From: Blastocatellia bacterium
Lineage (GTDB): Bacteria > Acidobacteriota > Blastocatellia > Chloracidobacteriales > JADJPF01
Length of the DNA: 64,000 nt
NCBI GenBank assembly: GCA_025057015.1
Contig: JANWYG010000007.1
Location: forward strand, 62,001 to 126,000
Direction of reading: 5' to 3'
This document shows positions 10,501 to 18,680 of the stretch, one piece after another. Below the pieces are notes generated by a model, which was not told where the DNA came from, ran no database searches, and was given only the letters and a program-made list of their open reading frames with translations. The translations under genes were made by a program, and so were the position numbers. How positions within the stretch are numbered: position 1 is the stretch's first letter; every line of letters begins with the position of its first letter.

Positions 10501-11119
10501 TCCAGTTGTCCCCATCAACTCTCACTAGCCCATTGCTAGTACCTATCCAAATAACTACAGATCCATCTGCGGACTGGGTCTTCTCCAAAGTTCGCACTGA
10601 ATTTGACGGCAACTCAGAGTTTTCCGTCGTCAGATGCTGCCATTTGCTTCCTGTTAGGATAGCCAGCCCATTATCAGTACCTATCCAAACACTGCTGCTA
10701 TAACCTTTACCAACCTCCAATATCGACCAGACCTGGTTGCTAAGCAAAGCCCCATTGAGCTTGTTATAGACAGTCCATTTGCCGTCTTTCAGCTTACATA
10801 CTCCGTTCGCAAGGGTTCCAAACCAAATACTCTCATCGGAAAAGACTTTGATTGTCTGGACATAGTTTGAGCGGCGATGCTCAGGCATGTTTAGGGCTGA
10901 CCAAGAGTAGCCATCGTAATAAGCGGCGCCGTATTGTGTTCCGACCCAAAGCCTACCTCGAGAATCCATAGCCATAGACATAGCCGAATTTTGTGGCAAC
11001 CCGTCTCTATCGGTAAAGTTCTTGAAAGAGATCCTTCCGTAAGCGAATATGCCTTGCAAATCAGCAAAAGCACCAGCTGAAAGATTCAACAACACCAACA
11101 GCACCGCAACTATGCGCAC
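7577..11119 (-). CDS. Periplasmic two-component-propeller sensor histidine kinase
   Basis: 1180 residues. Signal peptide (1-19), then a long series of Reg_prop blades (repeated LWVGT.GGL and IWIGTDGGL patterns, about residues 35-690), a Y_Y_Y domain (about 715-790), one transmembrane helix (about 795-820), a coiled coil, HisKA with His880 in NISHELRTPL, and HATPase (DTGVGIS, GLGLGLAIAQ). About 85 residues follow the HATPase (around 1095-1180) and could be an Hpt-like or regulatory tail. This resembles the sensor half of the hybrid systems that detect carbohydrates in Bacteroidetes, but the receiver is on a separate downstream protein. The ligand cannot be told from sequence. Confidence 0.93.
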   Translation of the reverse strand: MRIVAVLLVLLNLSAGAFADLQGIFAYGRISFKNFTDRDGLPQNSAMSMAMDSRGRLWVGTQYGAAYYDGYSWSALNMPEHRRSNYVQTIKVFSDESIWFGTLANGVCKLKDGKWTVYNKLNGALLSNQVWSILEVGKGYSSSVWIGTDNGLAILTGSKWQHLTTENSELPSNSVRTLEKTQSADGSVVIWIGTSNGLVRVDGDNWKVYTPGNSPLPSAEIAVIAPSKSGSHAVWIGTDGGLAHFQQDETWQTYTRQNTPLPYEPISTLLETTNLRGKLCLWIGTNGGGLVKFDDSGWFIFNSRNSSLPIDAVRSLLETTYGTANDRMLWVGLNGGGVVRCEYGKWVKVDKNSGILSSDNVRSIAETNEGGESTFWFSTQGGLTQYHQGKSVTYLPQEIGFTTASLTSLLVVEFGIQGRKKLLVGSWGSGLAVADCVGKKLSNWQVFNKSNSGLLDDRITCLVKAAGLIFVGTASGLMVFDGSKLKVFPNEYLAKARVESVAETIDKQRNTTLWFGLYNSGLARLVNGQLFLYHASNSALPNDTVVSLYVESSDGSSSGLWVGTYGGLAVLDPSNPGGSWRVLTDETQPSLPNNIVSQVLRDRSGRFYVCTFRGVLRLDLLNEGYSTYVFTAEDGLPGNGVNPRAAIMDRAGRLWVGTLYGVGMLDTTFELEDKTAKPLNIDQVYVNDRPVRSLGELEYHQNNVSFDYTLVSFFKGSESRYKRQLVGYEAEASDWTSVRHSTYTNLPAGDYIFKVWGKDYIGNVTGPVQVIFSIKPAPWRTWWAYTAYVLGAIGFISVFFWMRITALRQQNALLEAKVVERTSELERKTQELFRMNEELEQRVAERTKELSESERRARLSEQAALEASHAKTVFISNISHELRTPLNSILGYSRLMQKSKSLASEDLRNLESIVRSGELLLKLINEIISITRLETAKAVLDETEFELAGFLNEIVSSFSQKAALKGLELKLSINNYLPKKVYGDKDKLYQVLYSLVDNAVKFTKVGYVELKVEYLGNRFKFEVVDTGVGISAQDMKVLFEPFVQSRSGPKSADGLGLGLAIAQRYVQAMGGSLVVESELAKGSKFSFEVVLKAVDLPQQCEEIGTTDPSTSISLEEKLCSLDRLWLQQLRDTLLIGDDMAALELLKQSEGCDKQLISDLELMIRQFQFDVILDAIGRLER

Positions 11120-11181
11120 GGCCAGTCTCCCTTAATTCATCCTAAAAATGATAGTTCTAGCCTGAGTAACCAAAACAACCT

Positions 11182-11853
11182 TCACACATACTCCAAAGGA
11201 TCAACATAGCCAGCTTCAGCAAACCCTCGTAGCCGTAATCGGCAGCTATCACAAAGTCCACAGGCTCGCCCTCGCGGATCAGGATCATAACAACTATGAG
11301 TTAGGCTGTAATCTACCCCAAGCTCATAACCAAGACGTATGATTTCTGCCTTGCTCATAGCTATCAACGGAGCACGTATGCGAAAGCGTACCCCCTCTAC
11401 ACCAGCACGAGTGGCAACCGCAGCAAGCCGCTCATATGCTTCTATATACTCCGGGCGGCAATCCGGATAGCCAGAGTAATCCAAGGCATTTACCCCTATA
11501 AAAATGTCTGTAGCTCCCAAAACCTCCGCCCATCCCAATGCGAAAGATAAGAACACTGTGTTGCGCGCTGGAACGTAAGTAACTGGAATACCCTCTATAA
11601 GGCCACCCTTGGGTACAGCTATCTCAGCTGATGTGAGTGCCGAGCCACCTATACGTCCAAGATCTATCCTTATTATTATGTGCTCAGCCACTCCCACAGC
11701 TGCTGCTACTCTTTTTGCTGCCTCTAGCTCGATTCGATGCCTTTGCCCATAATCAAAAGACATGGCAAAAAGCTCATAACCTTCGCGGCGAGCTACTGCC
11801 AAAACAGTAGCCGAATCAAGCCCTCCACTTACAAGCACTACCGCACGCGTCAT
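11182..11853 (-). CDS. queC: 7-cyano-7-deazaguanine synthase QueC
   Basis: Makes preQ0 from 7-carboxy-7-deazaguanine with ATP and ammonia, in the queuosine pathway. 223 residues, usual length. The N-terminal SGGLDSAT P-loop and the C-terminal zinc-binding cysteines (SCYDPD ... CGLCDSC) are intact. AAGGAG lies at good spacing before the ATG. It is upstream of the propeller kinase on the same strand with a 62-nt gap. No other queuosine genes lie in the window. I looked for a preQ1 riboswitch in the leader and did not find a convincing one. Confidence 0.97.
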   Translation of the reverse strand: MTRAVVLVSGGLDSATVLAVARREGYELFAMSFDYGQRHRIELEAAKRVAAAVGVAEHIIIRIDLGRIGGSALTSAEIAVPKGGLIEGIPVTYVPARNTVFLSFALGWAEVLGATDIFIGVNALDYSGYPDCRPEYIEAYERLAAVATRAGVEGVRFRIRAPLIAMSKAEIIRLGYELGVDYSLTHSCYDPDPRGRACGLCDSCRLRLRGFAEAGYVDPLEYV

Positions 11854-11956
11854 AGCAGCTCCTTACTAAGACACCGGCCGTCAATGTCTTCTTTCTGCAT
11901 TCCTTGTGGTAGAATCTTTTTACTACAAAAGTACATAGAGATTCTAGCGACATTAA

Positions 11957-11977
11957 AATGTACATTGAATGTACATT
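11957..11977. promoter_or_regulatory. Tandem palindromic decamer, candidate operator
   Basis: AATGTACATT occurs twice, separated by a single G (11957-11966 and 11968-11977). Each decamer is its own reverse complement, so the block is both a direct and an inverted repeat. It lies in the queC/serine-hydrolase intergenic region, directly upstream of a TATAAT (11983-11988) that sits 2 nt before the hydrolase GTG. A regulator bound here could cover the -35 region of that promoter. Confidence 0.5.
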
Positions 11978-11990
11978 GATGGTATAATGT

Positions 11991-13073
11991 GTGAAAGAAT
12001 TGCAGGCATTTATAGAGCAAGCGATAGCAGAGGAAAAGTTTCCATCTGCAGCTTATCTGATTGCTGAAGGTGAATCTATAATAGCTAGTGGTGCTGCCGG
12101 CAAGAGTCTCCTACCCTGCAGCTTTGCACCTCAAGGCTACGACGCAAATATAGACACTATCTACGACCTAGCCTCGCTTACTAAACCACTTTTTACCGGT
12201 TACCTGCTGCTACAAGCTCTACAACAAGGAATGTTACAGCTTGACACCACTCTTGCCACCGTCCTAGAAGAGTTCGCAAACAGCAGCAAGGCTGATATTA
12301 CGCTCAAACAGCTTGCCACTCATAGCTCCGGACTAGCTGCTTGGTTACCACTATACGTACTAGCAGGTTGCAAAGAAAACATACTGGCAACGCTGGTAAA
12401 CACTAATCTCGCATATTCACCAGGTACTAAAGTAGTCTATAGCGATTTGGGATACATAATACTCGGTCTCTTATTAGAGCGAATTTACGGCTGCTCTCTT
12501 GAAACATTACTTGCCGAGATGAGGCTCCAACTAGGACTACAAAATACCTACTTCAACCCTCCATCAGAACTGCGTCCGAGAATAGCAGCTTCCGAATTTG
12601 GCAATTACTACGAACAACAGATGGCTGCGGTCTCACGCGAGGTCTACAATGGCTGGCGCACAGACCTCATCTGGGGAAGCGTACACGATCACAACTGCTT
12701 CTTCTTAGGTGGAGCAAGTGGACATGCAGGCCTGTTTGCAGATATCACAGACGTTTACAAAATGTCGCTAGAGTTTACAGCCTCGTCAAAGACGCTTTCA
12801 GAAGATTCACTGCGACTAGCTCAAACCGACCTGACAGAAGCACATCCTGAAGGCCGTTCCGTAGGCTGGTTGATGGCAAGAAATCAGCCACAAGCTGAAG
12901 CTCTAGAAAAAAATAGCTTCGGACATACTGGCTTTACTGGTACGAGCGTTTGGATAGAGCCTCGACGTAGCAGAATTTACATCTTGCTGACAAATCGCAT
13001 GCACCCAAGCAGAAAAGAGTTTAATATGAACGATCTCAGAAAACAGTTCCACGTATTAGCAGCAAAGCTATGA
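11991..13073 (+). CDS. Serine beta-lactamase-like hydrolase (class C / esterase family)
   Basis: 360 residues with the beta-lactamase/DD-peptidase fold signature: nucleophile SLTK in LASLTKPLF, second motif YSD in VVYSDLGY, and a FGHTGFTGT segment near residue 305 in the position of the third motif. It lacks an obvious signal peptide, so a cytoplasmic esterase or peptide hydrolase is possible. True beta-lactamase activity cannot be assumed. The start is uncertain: the GTG at 11991 lies only 2 nt after a TATAAT, implying a leaderless message or a slightly later TTG at 12000. It overlaps the next gene by 4 nt. Confidence 0.85.
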   Translation: MKELQAFIEQAIAEEKFPSAAYLIAEGESIIASGAAGKSLLPCSFAPQGYDANIDTIYDLASLTKPLFTGYLLLQALQQGMLQLDTTLATVLEEFANSSKADITLKQLATHSSGLAAWLPLYVLAGCKENILATLVNTNLAYSPGTKVVYSDLGYIILGLLLERIYGCSLETLLAEMRLQLGLQNTYFNPPSELRPRIAASEFGNYYEQQMAAVSREVYNGWRTDLIWGSVHDHNCFFLGGASGHAGLFADITDVYKMSLEFTASSKTLSEDSLRLAQTDLTEAHPEGRSVGWLMARNQPQAEALEKNSFGHTGFTGTSVWIEPRRSRIYILLTNRMHPSRKEFNMNDLRKQFHVLAAKL

Positions 13074-13636
13074 ATTACTTTATAGTAGTTCTGATATTAC
13101 TCTTCATAGCCGAAGAAGAGTTCCTACCAACTACACGACCGACACTAAACTACTGGCGAATAAACACAGAGCAGTTTAAATCCGAAACGAAAACAGAGAT
13201 AAAACTGCTGAAGCTACCGAACTTATTGCCTCAAGAGCTGCACTTGCTACCTGCCGCTACAGCTGCTAAAACCGGCAGTACTTTCAGGCAGGTTATAGAA
13301 AGCGTACCTATTGAAGGTCGTTTCGAGGTTTTAGAAAGTTACGTCCAGTTAAGCGATAACTATATTCGCTCTGTCGAACGCACTATACGCTCAAACATTT
13401 TTCCACCGATCATAGCAAGAACGATTCAACGCTCCTGTACAGTAAGCGTGTCTTTTCTAGTAGCCCGTGACGGAACTATAGAAGCAATTCAGAAGGAAAC
13501 CAGTACTGGTAGTGCAGCCCTAGACGCTACTGCTGTGAATGCCTGTCGTAGTTCAAGCCCACTGCCACCTGCTGAGATCAATACAAACGCAACTTACTTG
13601 ATGAAAATGCGGTTCACCCTAACGTTCAATCCATAA
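13070..13636 (+). CDS. TonB C-terminal-domain-like protein
   Basis: 188 residues. An N-terminal hydrophobic segment (about 3-15) acts as signal or anchor. The C-terminal ~90 residues resemble the TonB C-terminal fold: VSVSFLVARDGTIEAI, then a run of A/L leading to ACRSSSPLPP, then a final strand LMKMRFTLTF. No proline-rich spacer is present and no ExbB/ExbD genes are near, so energy transduction is doubtful. It may be a structural TonB-like envelope protein. Its ATG overlaps the hydrolase stop (ATGA), and the SpoIID gene follows after 6 nt. Confidence 0.65.
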   Translation: MNYFIVVLILLFIAEEEFLPTTRPTLNYWRINTEQFKSETKTEIKLLKLPNLLPQELHLLPAATAAKTGSTFRQVIESVPIEGRFEVLESYVQLSDNYIRSVERTIRSNIFPPIIARTIQRSCTVSVSFLVARDGTIEAIQKETSTGSAALDATAVNACRSSSPLPPAEINTNATYLMKMRFTLTFNP

Positions 13637-13642
13637 GAGATT

Positions 13643-15925
13643 ATGAAGACGTTGACAAAGATCTGTATACTGGTGCTGCTAATTGAATCTTCAGGTTTGT
13701 GTATAGACTTCGAGATATCAGCTCGTAAATATGTACGTCCGCCTTCGCAAGATTTCTTTGAAACGGTAAAACGCCCCCGCAGGATTTACAACCAACTGTC
13801 TGCAGAGCAGCTAGATCCCCAAAAAGGTCCTGAAATACGTATAGCGCTCGCTATAGATGCTAGCAGCGCAACGGTAACGTCTACCCAGCCGATGATCGCA
13901 TATGCAGCAGAAACGACGAACTTGGTCGGACTAGATACCCTCCAGGCAACAGTAAAACTCGAAGGCGAAAGTAAGAGATCGACGGCGACTTATCGGGTGC
14001 AGGTAAGTGGCTTGCGTAGCCGTAAGGAAGCAGAAGCTGCAGCTAAGAATATACTGCAACAATTTGACGAAAAAATTGAAAAAAATTATGACGACAAACA
14101 AGCAGTCTATAAACTCAAAGTTGGTGAGTACCGTTCTCAACGGGACGCTCAAATAATGCTGGTGCGACTAAAGGACGCTGGCTATAAAGCAGCATCACTG
14201 GTAAGAAGTGATAGCATGTCTTCCGTGTCAGCCATCGTCTTTAGCTCTCAGGGCGAGCGTCTGTTATCTAGTCAGAAGAGCATAACTTTCGTACCAGGTT
14301 CGCCAGGAGCAGTGCTACAGTTTAGCGCTAAAGCCTACCGCGGCAAGATCCAAGTAGTAATCAATCAACGTGGGCGGTTAAACGTGATCAATTTCGTGCA
14401 GATGGAAGACTATTTACGTGGCGTTGTACCTAACGAACTCTCTCCGAAGGCGTTTCCAGAACTAGAAGCACTCAAAGCACAAGCCGTCGCTGCGCGTACC
14501 TATGCTATACATAATCGAGGACAGTTCGCCTCCGAGGGATACGACCTGCTATCAACAGCACTCTCGCAAGTCTACGCCGGCATAGACAGCGAACACCCGC
14601 TGAGCAACAAGGCCGTAGAAGAAACCGAAGGCATAGTAGCTACCTACGGCAGCGAACCGATAAATGCCCTCTACACTTCTACTTGTGGTGGACACACAGA
14701 GTCTTCCGAGAATGTTTTCACGAAAGCCGTTCCTTACCTAGTAGGTGTACCTTGTGTAGTTCAGCGACGCAGCCGCCGAGCTACTGAGAATACCCTGCAA
14801 ACCAAGCGTGAAATGAAGGTCCTTTTAGGAGATTATGGCAGGCCAATGACTCGCGAAGCAGCAATACTTGCCGTACTCGGCTTGCCGCTGCCAGAAAGTA
14901 TAGACGATGAGTATTTGCGACAGCACCCAACACAACGTGAAGTCGCTCGATGGCTTATCCATATAAGCAAGCTACTACATCGCAAAAGTCCAGAACTACC
15001 TGACAATCTTGTCCTATTAGCCGGTTTTGCCGAAGGCCTAGAGCAAGCTGTCTATGGCAGCGAAAGTCCTTCACGACTACTTACCGACGCCGATGCTGAG
15101 TATATACTTGGTAGCGAAGCCGGCAAATTTTCGCCGTCAACGCGCAAAACTATAGCGGCACTAACGAGCGAAGGTATATTAACCGCTGCTCCTGACGGTA
15201 GCTTCAAGGATCGAATAAGCCGAGCCACAGCACTATCTGCAATTTTTCAGTCACTTGCACGGCTCAATTTACCGATGCTACAGACCGGTTCGCTAAGATC
15301 GATTGAAGCAAACCGCCTACGTCTCAAGCTAGCCGATAAAGAAACAGATGTTGAGCTTGGGCACAGGCTCTACCTCTTCCGAGTAATAAAAGAAAGTTAC
15401 TTACCAGCCAGCCTGGTTCGAATAGTGGGCGGTGAGAAGGTAGTCTTCCACAAAGACGACAGCGGACAGATAGACTACCTTGAAGTGCATCTGAACGCTA
15501 ATGGTGCAGCAAACGACCGGTTTTCTATCTATTCCCGGTGGCAGATGCGTTATACAGCCCAAGAGCTTCGTGCCAAGCTCTTAGAAGAGAAAGTAAATGT
15601 CGGTGAAATAATAGACCTTGTACCTGTAAGGTATGGTGTATCGAATCGGATCGTCGAGCTACGTGTCATAGGCTCACAAAAAGAGCAGACGCTCAGCAAG
15701 CTTCGTATCCGCTCAGCCTTGGGACTGCGCGAGAACTTGTTTATAATCGAACGTGAGTACTCGCAAACTGGACAAATTGTTGCATACCACTTCATCGGTC
15801 GCGGCTGGGGACATGGAGTGGGCCTATGTCAGGTAGGAGCTTACGGCCTAGCACGAAAAGGCTTTTCTTACGAAGAGATATTAAAGAGCTACTATAGCGG
15901 CATACAACTCTCGAAGGTATATTGA
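13643..15925 (+). CDS. SPOR-SpoIID/LytB envelope protein with an inserted S-layer-homology-like segment
   Basis: 760 residues, secreted (signal residues 1-20). A SPOR-type repeat (about residues 113-190, YRVQVSGL and YKLKVGEYRS) would bind denuded glycan strands. The SpoIID/LytB domain begins near residue 250 (MEDYLRGVVPNELSP, ALKAQAVAARTYA) and ends at the C-terminus (RGWGHGVGLCQVGAYG). SpoIID enzymes are lytic transglycosylases acting on peptidoglycan. Between the two SpoIID halves is a long insert, including an SLH-like stretch around residues 490-545 (GILTAAPDGSFKDRISRA). It is coupled to the TonB-like and glycosidase-like neighbours, suggesting a wall-remodelling unit. Confidence 0.88.
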   Translation: MKTLTKICILVLLIESSGLCIDFEISARKYVRPPSQDFFETVKRPRRIYNQLSAEQLDPQKGPEIRIALAIDASSATVTSTQPMIAYAAETTNLVGLDTLQATVKLEGESKRSTATYRVQVSGLRSRKEAEAAAKNILQQFDEKIEKNYDDKQAVYKLKVGEYRSQRDAQIMLVRLKDAGYKAASLVRSDSMSSVSAIVFSSQGERLLSSQKSITFVPGSPGAVLQFSAKAYRGKIQVVINQRGRLNVINFVQMEDYLRGVVPNELSPKAFPELEALKAQAVAARTYAIHNRGQFASEGYDLLSTALSQVYAGIDSEHPLSNKAVEETEGIVATYGSEPINALYTSTCGGHTESSENVFTKAVPYLVGVPCVVQRRSRRATENTLQTKREMKVLLGDYGRPMTREAAILAVLGLPLPESIDDEYLRQHPTQREVARWLIHISKLLHRKSPELPDNLVLLAGFAEGLEQAVYGSESPSRLLTDADAEYILGSEAGKFSPSTRKTIAALTSEGILTAAPDGSFKDRISRATALSAIFQSLARLNLPMLQTGSLRSIEANRLRLKLADKETDVELGHRLYLFRVIKESYLPASLVRIVGGEKVVFHKDDSGQIDYLEVHLNANGAANDRFSIYSRWQMRYTAQELRAKLLEEKVNVGEIIDLVPVRYGVSNRIVELRVIGSQKEQTLSKLRIRSALGLRENLFIIEREYSQTGQIVAYHFIGRGWGHGVGLCQVGAYGLARKGFSYEEILKSYYSGIQLSKVY

Positions 15926-17208
15926 TGAAACTTCTGGCAAGTCTACTAGTAGCAGTTGGTATATGCACGCCGTTTGCTTTTGCAAATGGGAAGGTAGAAC
16001 TACAGGCTAGCCGACCAAAACCTCGACCGATACTAGGCGTACACTTCAACTTCGCTGACGGCCCGAACGAAGTCATAAGGGAAATGCGTAGGCCTGACCT
16101 ACACGAGACGTTGTTTTCTATCCTGCGAGACTGTGGAGCCGAAGACCTTAGAATGAGTTTCCACGGCTATTACAGTCACCTTGGCCCAGAAGCCACAGAA
16201 AAACTCAAGCGCGAAACCCGCCTGCCAAATCAGTTTCGATGGTTTCCAATAGAAGACTACATAAGATTTATCAAAAGGTATCGCCTAACCACAGTACTTG
16301 GAATAAATGTAGAAGAAGGTCCGGACGTAGCAGTCGACTTACTTGAACGCTTCAAGCAAGCTGAGGCCTTGGATTTGATCACGTCTGTAGAATTTGGTAA
16401 CGAACCCTTTCTGAGCGAGCGGCCTTGGCCACCGGAAGAATATGCCGAGCGCAGCGCCGAGATAATACGCCGCATCCGCCCTTACGGTCGCAAATTGGCC
16501 ATAGCGCTTACGGTCGGAAAAGATCGGCGCAATCCGCTGCGCATTCCCGGCAATGAATATACCGAGCGAGTATTGAAGACGCTAGCAAAGCACATTGACC
16601 TTAACAGCGATGATCTTTATGGCGTAATTCACCTCTACAGCAAAGGTGTCTCTGCAAAAACCGTAGAGCAATTCAACAAGATAGTACGTAAGTACTCAAA
16701 GATGAAATATCAGGTCACAGAATACAATATCCGGCTCTGGATGAGTAAAAATCCCCATCTTACCGTGGAATATGCACTAGAATTTGCAAGAAAACTCAAC
16801 CAGCTAATAGTACATGAAGATATCACTGGACTATGGATACATTCTTTTCCTTACCACTCGCTTGTGTACTGGACTGATGGAGAGGTAGCCACTGTAGTGG
16901 GCTTTCGAGATCCGAAGCTAAAAGATCTTACTCCAGGTTGGCACCTAACGCCGGCCGGACAAGTTCATGGCTACTACCAGAAGTGGGCCTGGAACGGCAG
17001 CATACTGGCGTTCCTGGACAAAGACAAAGAGCAATACTGGGCAGTAGAGTCTCCGGAAGGTACGCTCATAAGCGTTCTGAACACCCGCAACTCAACTTTA
17101 CGTAAACAGTTGAAATTTCGCGGGCAAACATTACGAGTTGAAGTACCTGCAAGGTCTATAGTAACCTACCGTCTTGACGGCACCATAGCAGCAAAGCTAG
17201 TTCTTTAA
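15925..17208 (+). CDS. Secreted TIM-barrel glycoside-hydrolase-like protein
   Basis: 427 residues, with a signal peptide (1-20, cleavage near FAFANG). The pattern fits a clan GH-A retaining glycosidase: a putative acid/base Glu160 in EFGNEPF and a putative nucleophile Glu266 in QVTEYNI, with spacing and strand context as expected. A C-terminal beta domain follows (about 345-427). I cannot assign a GH number; GH39, GH51 and GH79-like families share this layout. The ATG at 15925 overlaps the SpoIID stop in TGATG, and GAAGG upstream supports it over a TTG at 15922. Confidence 0.7.
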   Translation: MKLLASLLVAVGICTPFAFANGKVELQASRPKPRPILGVHFNFADGPNEVIREMRRPDLHETLFSILRDCGAEDLRMSFHGYYSHLGPEATEKLKRETRLPNQFRWFPIEDYIRFIKRYRLTTVLGINVEEGPDVAVDLLERFKQAEALDLITSVEFGNEPFLSERPWPPEEYAERSAEIIRRIRPYGRKLAIALTVGKDRRNPLRIPGNEYTERVLKTLAKHIDLNSDDLYGVIHLYSKGVSAKTVEQFNKIVRKYSKMKYQVTEYNIRLWMSKNPHLTVEYALEFARKLNQLIVHEDITGLWIHSFPYHSLVYWTDGEVATVVGFRDPKLKDLTPGWHLTPAGQVHGYYQKWAWNGSILAFLDKDKEQYWAVESPEGTLISVLNTRNSTLRKQLKFRGQTLRVEVPARSIVTYRLDGTIAAKLVL

Positions 17209-17245
17209 GACTACGTTTTGCCTCTTTCCAAGACTTAAATTTTTT

Positions 17246-18181
17246 TCATGCGTCCATCAGCAAGTCAAAGATATGCAGCCGAAACCTGCGGGAGAGTTCT
17301 TCGCAGACCTTTATGCCACGCACACTATGGCCATGCTCGTCAAGTGGGGGTGAAAATACTCCTATGCCCATCCGGCGCGGCACTACGGCTAGAATACCGC
17401 CTCCTACACCGCTCTTGGCAGGCAGCCCTACATTACACGCCCACTCACCGGCAAAATCATATAGCCCGCAAGTGTACATTACGCTCAAAACATCTCGAAC
17501 GTAAGTTCTTTCGATAGCTCGTACTCCGGTTAAAGGATTTACGCCTGCATTTGCAAGTGTTGCCGCCATTATGGCCATCTGCGTGCAGTTCATCATAATG
17601 GCGCACTGCTGAAAATAGAGATCTAAAGTCGCCTCTATATCAGGACCTATCATATTGAAGTTGCGCATAAGATACGCTATAGCACGGTTCCTGTGGCCAG
17701 TGGCACGTTCCGATAAAAATACCGGCATATTGACATAGACTTCCGTACCAACGTACCGAGAAAACATATCCAGCACCCTATTGAGCCGCTCCGAGGCCTC
17801 CTCTCCTTTAATAATGCTAGTCAAAGCTATAGCTCCTGCATTAATCATAGGGTTATGCGGGCGCTTTGAACGTTCATCAAGCGTGATAGCGTTAAAAGCT
17901 TCACCTGAAGGTTCTACACCTACTTTGCTAGACACAAACTCACGGCCGTGATCTTCAAGTGCTAGACCGTAAACAAAAGGTTTTGAGATCGATTGGATAG
18001 TGAAATACTTATTTCGATCGCCTACACCGTAGACCTGCCCGTCAGTAGTAACTACTACTATGCCAAACCAGTTAGGATCTGCCTTCGACAGTTCTGGGAT
18101 ATAACTTGCTACCTTACCCTCGGTTAAACCAAGGTAACGTGCATGTAGTTCCTCAAGCGTTTTTTGAAGTTCCTCGTACAT
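17246..18181 (-). CDS. glsA: Glutaminase A
   Basis: Hydrolyses glutamine to glutamate and ammonia. 311 residues, normal for the family. The serine beta-lactamase-related active site is visible: QSISKPF (Ser-x-x-Lys), PMINAGAI, the [11 protein letters not shown] helix and AKSGVGGG near the C-terminus. It converges on the glycosidase gene with a 37-nt gap and is divergent from the PilZ gene. With the arginase and NAD synthetase further on, several nitrogen-metabolism genes lie in this part of the window, though not in one operon. Confidence 0.96.
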   Translation of the reverse strand: MYEELQKTLEELHARYLGLTEGKVASYIPELSKADPNWFGIVVVTTDGQVYGVGDRNKYFTIQSISKPFVYGLALEDHGREFVSSKVGVEPSGEAFNAITLDERSKRPHNPMINAGAIALTSIIKGEEASERLNRVLDMFSRYVGTEVYVNMPVFLSERATGHRNRAIAYLMRNFNMIGPDIEATLDLYFQQCAIMMNCTQMAIMAATLANAGVNPLTGVRAIERTYVRDVLSVMYTCGLYDFAGEWACNVGLPAKSGVGGGILAVVPRRMGIGVFSPPLDEHGHSVRGIKVCEELSRRFRLHIFDLLMDA

Positions 18182-18355
18182 ACGATACCTTCATCACAAC
18201 CCTTCTTAATCATACTTCTACAGCAGAGCTGGCCTCTGGCAAGTCTAGTATACTGCTTTTTTCTACACTGCTAGCCATATCTACTCAGTGATGTGGATGT
18301 TTTTCCCACCAGCATATGCTATAAAGATATCTTCAACTAGAGGTCGGCAAAAGTT

Positions 18356-18679
18356 ATGATGACAGGCAATCAGCGTTCAGAAAGGCGATATGACAGGCGT
18401 ATTCCAGTACTAGTACAGGGTACTAATAACGAGGATTTGTTTTTTGCAGAGCTTGTTCTTACTAAAAACATAAGCTCTAGAGGAGCCTGCTTAGAGCTTG
18501 AAAACAAAGTTCCTTTAGGCCAAAAACTAAAGATATTCTTCCGCAACGGACGTTACCAGGCCATCGCCTCTGTAAGATGGCAGCGTAATGTCGGTGAGCG
18601 TTCGCATGTAGGCATACAGCTAGAGCATGAAGCAAAAAGCTGGAAGCTATTGATCGATCAGCTCGTCGACGGTGCTTAA
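18356..18679 (+). CDS. PilZ-domain protein
   Basis: 107 residues forming a single PilZ domain. The N-terminal ERRYDRRIPV supplies the RxxxR motif, and KNISSRGACLE supplies the (D/N)xSxxG motif, so it can be expected to bind cyclic di-GMP. As a stand-alone PilZ it would act by contacting a partner protein. Two ATG codons are in tandem (18356 and 18359). The next gene begins immediately after its stop. Confidence 0.87.
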   Translation: MMTGNQRSERRYDRRIPVLVQGTNNEDLFFAELVLTKNISSRGACLELENKVPLGQKLKIFFRNGRYQAIASVRWQRNVGERSHVGIQLEHEAKSWKLLIDQLVDGA

Positions 18680-18680
18680 G

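Noticed and set aside
11854-11956. preQ1 riboswitch in the queC leader
   Set aside because: No hairpin plus A-rich tail pairing of the expected form was found by eye.
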